Source: Opitutia bacterium (lineage in GTDB: Bacteria > Verrucomicrobiota > Verrucomicrobiia > Opitutales > Seribacteraceae). From it: a stretch of 6,850 nucleotides of DNA. Within the stretch, counting starts at the first letter, position 1; each line of letters opens with the position of its first letter. The DNA lies in the NCBI GenBank assembly GCA_018695085.1, contig JABHOU010000283.1:1-6850 (forward strand), read 5' to 3'. Positions 6,239-6,850 of the stretch are shown here, one piece after another. The notes under the pieces were generated by a model. It did not search any database, was not told where the DNA came from, and saw only the letters and a program-made list of their open reading frames with translations. The position numbers and the translations under genes were made by a program.

Positions 6239-6850
6239 TTATCTTAAAGGGGCCAAATGATCCCTGTGAATGACCTCAGTTCGGGTTCTTTCCGGAAAAA
6301 TAAGGTGAATCTCATCGTTGCTTTTGCCTTTGACTTGAGGGAGTTCGTCGGAGTTGAACCTGCAAATCCCTCGTGCGATTATTTCACCGTCAGGGTTTTC
6401 AAGGGTAACTACGTCGGACCGGGAAATTACTCCTCGAAAGTCGACCAAGCCTTTGGCGAGGAGGCTCTTTCCTTCTTGGAGAATAGCGTGGCATGCACCT
6501 TCGTCCAAGACGAGGGTACCCGAAGGTTCAGGAAAAAACGCCAGCCACTTTTTGCGTTCATTAAGACCCAAGCCGGCAGGAGCGAAGAAGGTGCCGGTGG
6601 TCTCGCCCTTCAGGATCAAGGGCAAACGGTCCGGTTTCGTCCCGCTTCCCACAAAAACTGCACACCCTGACATCGTGGCTATTTTAGCGGCTTCGATCTT
6701 GGTAACCATCCCGCCCACTGCGGTTGAGCTTTTCGTGCCTTCCGCCATGGCTTCGATAGCAGGAGTGATTTCAGAGACGAATGGTATGATTTCTCCATCT
6801 TCCGGAGAAGTCATGAGTCCAGGTGCGGTTGACAAGATTGCAAGCATCTC
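6239..6850 (-). CDS. proB: Glutamate 5-kinase (ProB), C-terminal part, cut by right window edge
   Basis: These are the last 203 residues of glutamate 5-kinase, the cytoplasmic ATP-dependent enzyme that makes gamma-glutamyl phosphate in the first step of proline synthesis; the N-terminal half lies beyond 6850. The end of the amino-acid kinase domain shows GGMVTKIEAAKIA (fragment residues 46-58), with the lysine equivalent to E. coli Lys217. It is followed by a typical linker (GTFFAP, ERKKWLAF). A full PUA domain comes next, recognisable by VLDEGACHAIL, SLLAKG, EIIARGICRFNSDEL and a final VIHRDHLAPL, as in the long E. coli-type ProB. Two spots differ from E. coli: STAPGL stands where TDQKGL is expected, and AVGGM where GTGGM is expected; both regions contact nucleotide. 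The helicase gene follows 55 bp downstream on the same strand, so co-transcription is possible. I see no terminator between them. Confidence 0.93.
   Translation of the reverse strand, partial: EMLAILSTAPGLMTSPEDGEIIPFVSEITPAIEAMAEGTKSSTAVGGMVTKIEAAKIATMSGCAVFVGSGTKPDRLPLILKGETTGTFFAPAGLGLNERKKWLAFFPEPSGTLVLDEGACHAILQEGKSLLAKGLVDFRGVISRSDVVTLENPDGEIIARGICRFNSDELPQVKGKSNDEIHLIFPERTRTEVIHRDHLAPLR

Overview
The window reads as ordinary bacterial chromosome, most likely from the Planctomycetes-Verrucomicrobia group and perhaps an Opitutae-like verrucomicrobium. This is an inference. It rests on a secreted ThuA-domain protein paired with a Tat-exported Gfo/Idh/MocA oxidoreductase, a pairing very common in that group. 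It also rests on moderate GC content, dense packing, and starts that mostly lack a clear Shine-Dalgarno site, two of them GTG. There is no mobile element, CRISPR array, tRNA or rRNA, and no stretch over 300 bases without a gene.

Left part (1-3084). A minus-strand SLC13-type membrane permease runs off the left edge; only its N-terminal ~205 residues are present. A 150-bp gap separates it from a divergent plus-strand pair: a Sec-exported ThuA-domain protein (765-1634) and a Tat-exported Gfo/Idh/MocA oxidoreductase (1690-3012). The pair ends in a strong intrinsic terminator (3044-3084), so it looks like a complete two-gene unit. It probably does NAD(P)-dependent sugar or polyol chemistry outside the cytoplasm.

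Middle (3121-4081). A dCTP deaminase gene (dcd) is followed after 7 bp by a SufU/IscU-like gene. The encoded protein keeps the fold signature but has only one of the three conserved metal-ligand cysteines. This is the most unusual thing in the window.

Right part (4078-6850). Two minus-strand genes run towards the middle block: the C-terminal half of glutamate 5-kinase (proB, cut by the right edge), then, 55 bp on, a complete UvrD/PcrA/Rep-type superfamily 1 helicase. The helicase has an acidic N-terminus and a Gly/Arg/Tyr-rich tail in place of the usual C-terminal Tudor-like domain. Its stop codon and that of the SufU-like gene overlap convergently within one CTAG.

I did not find a convincing undescribed system. 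The items that merit follow-up are the cysteine-depleted SufU-like protein, the self-contained ThuA/Gfo pair, and the helicase tail.
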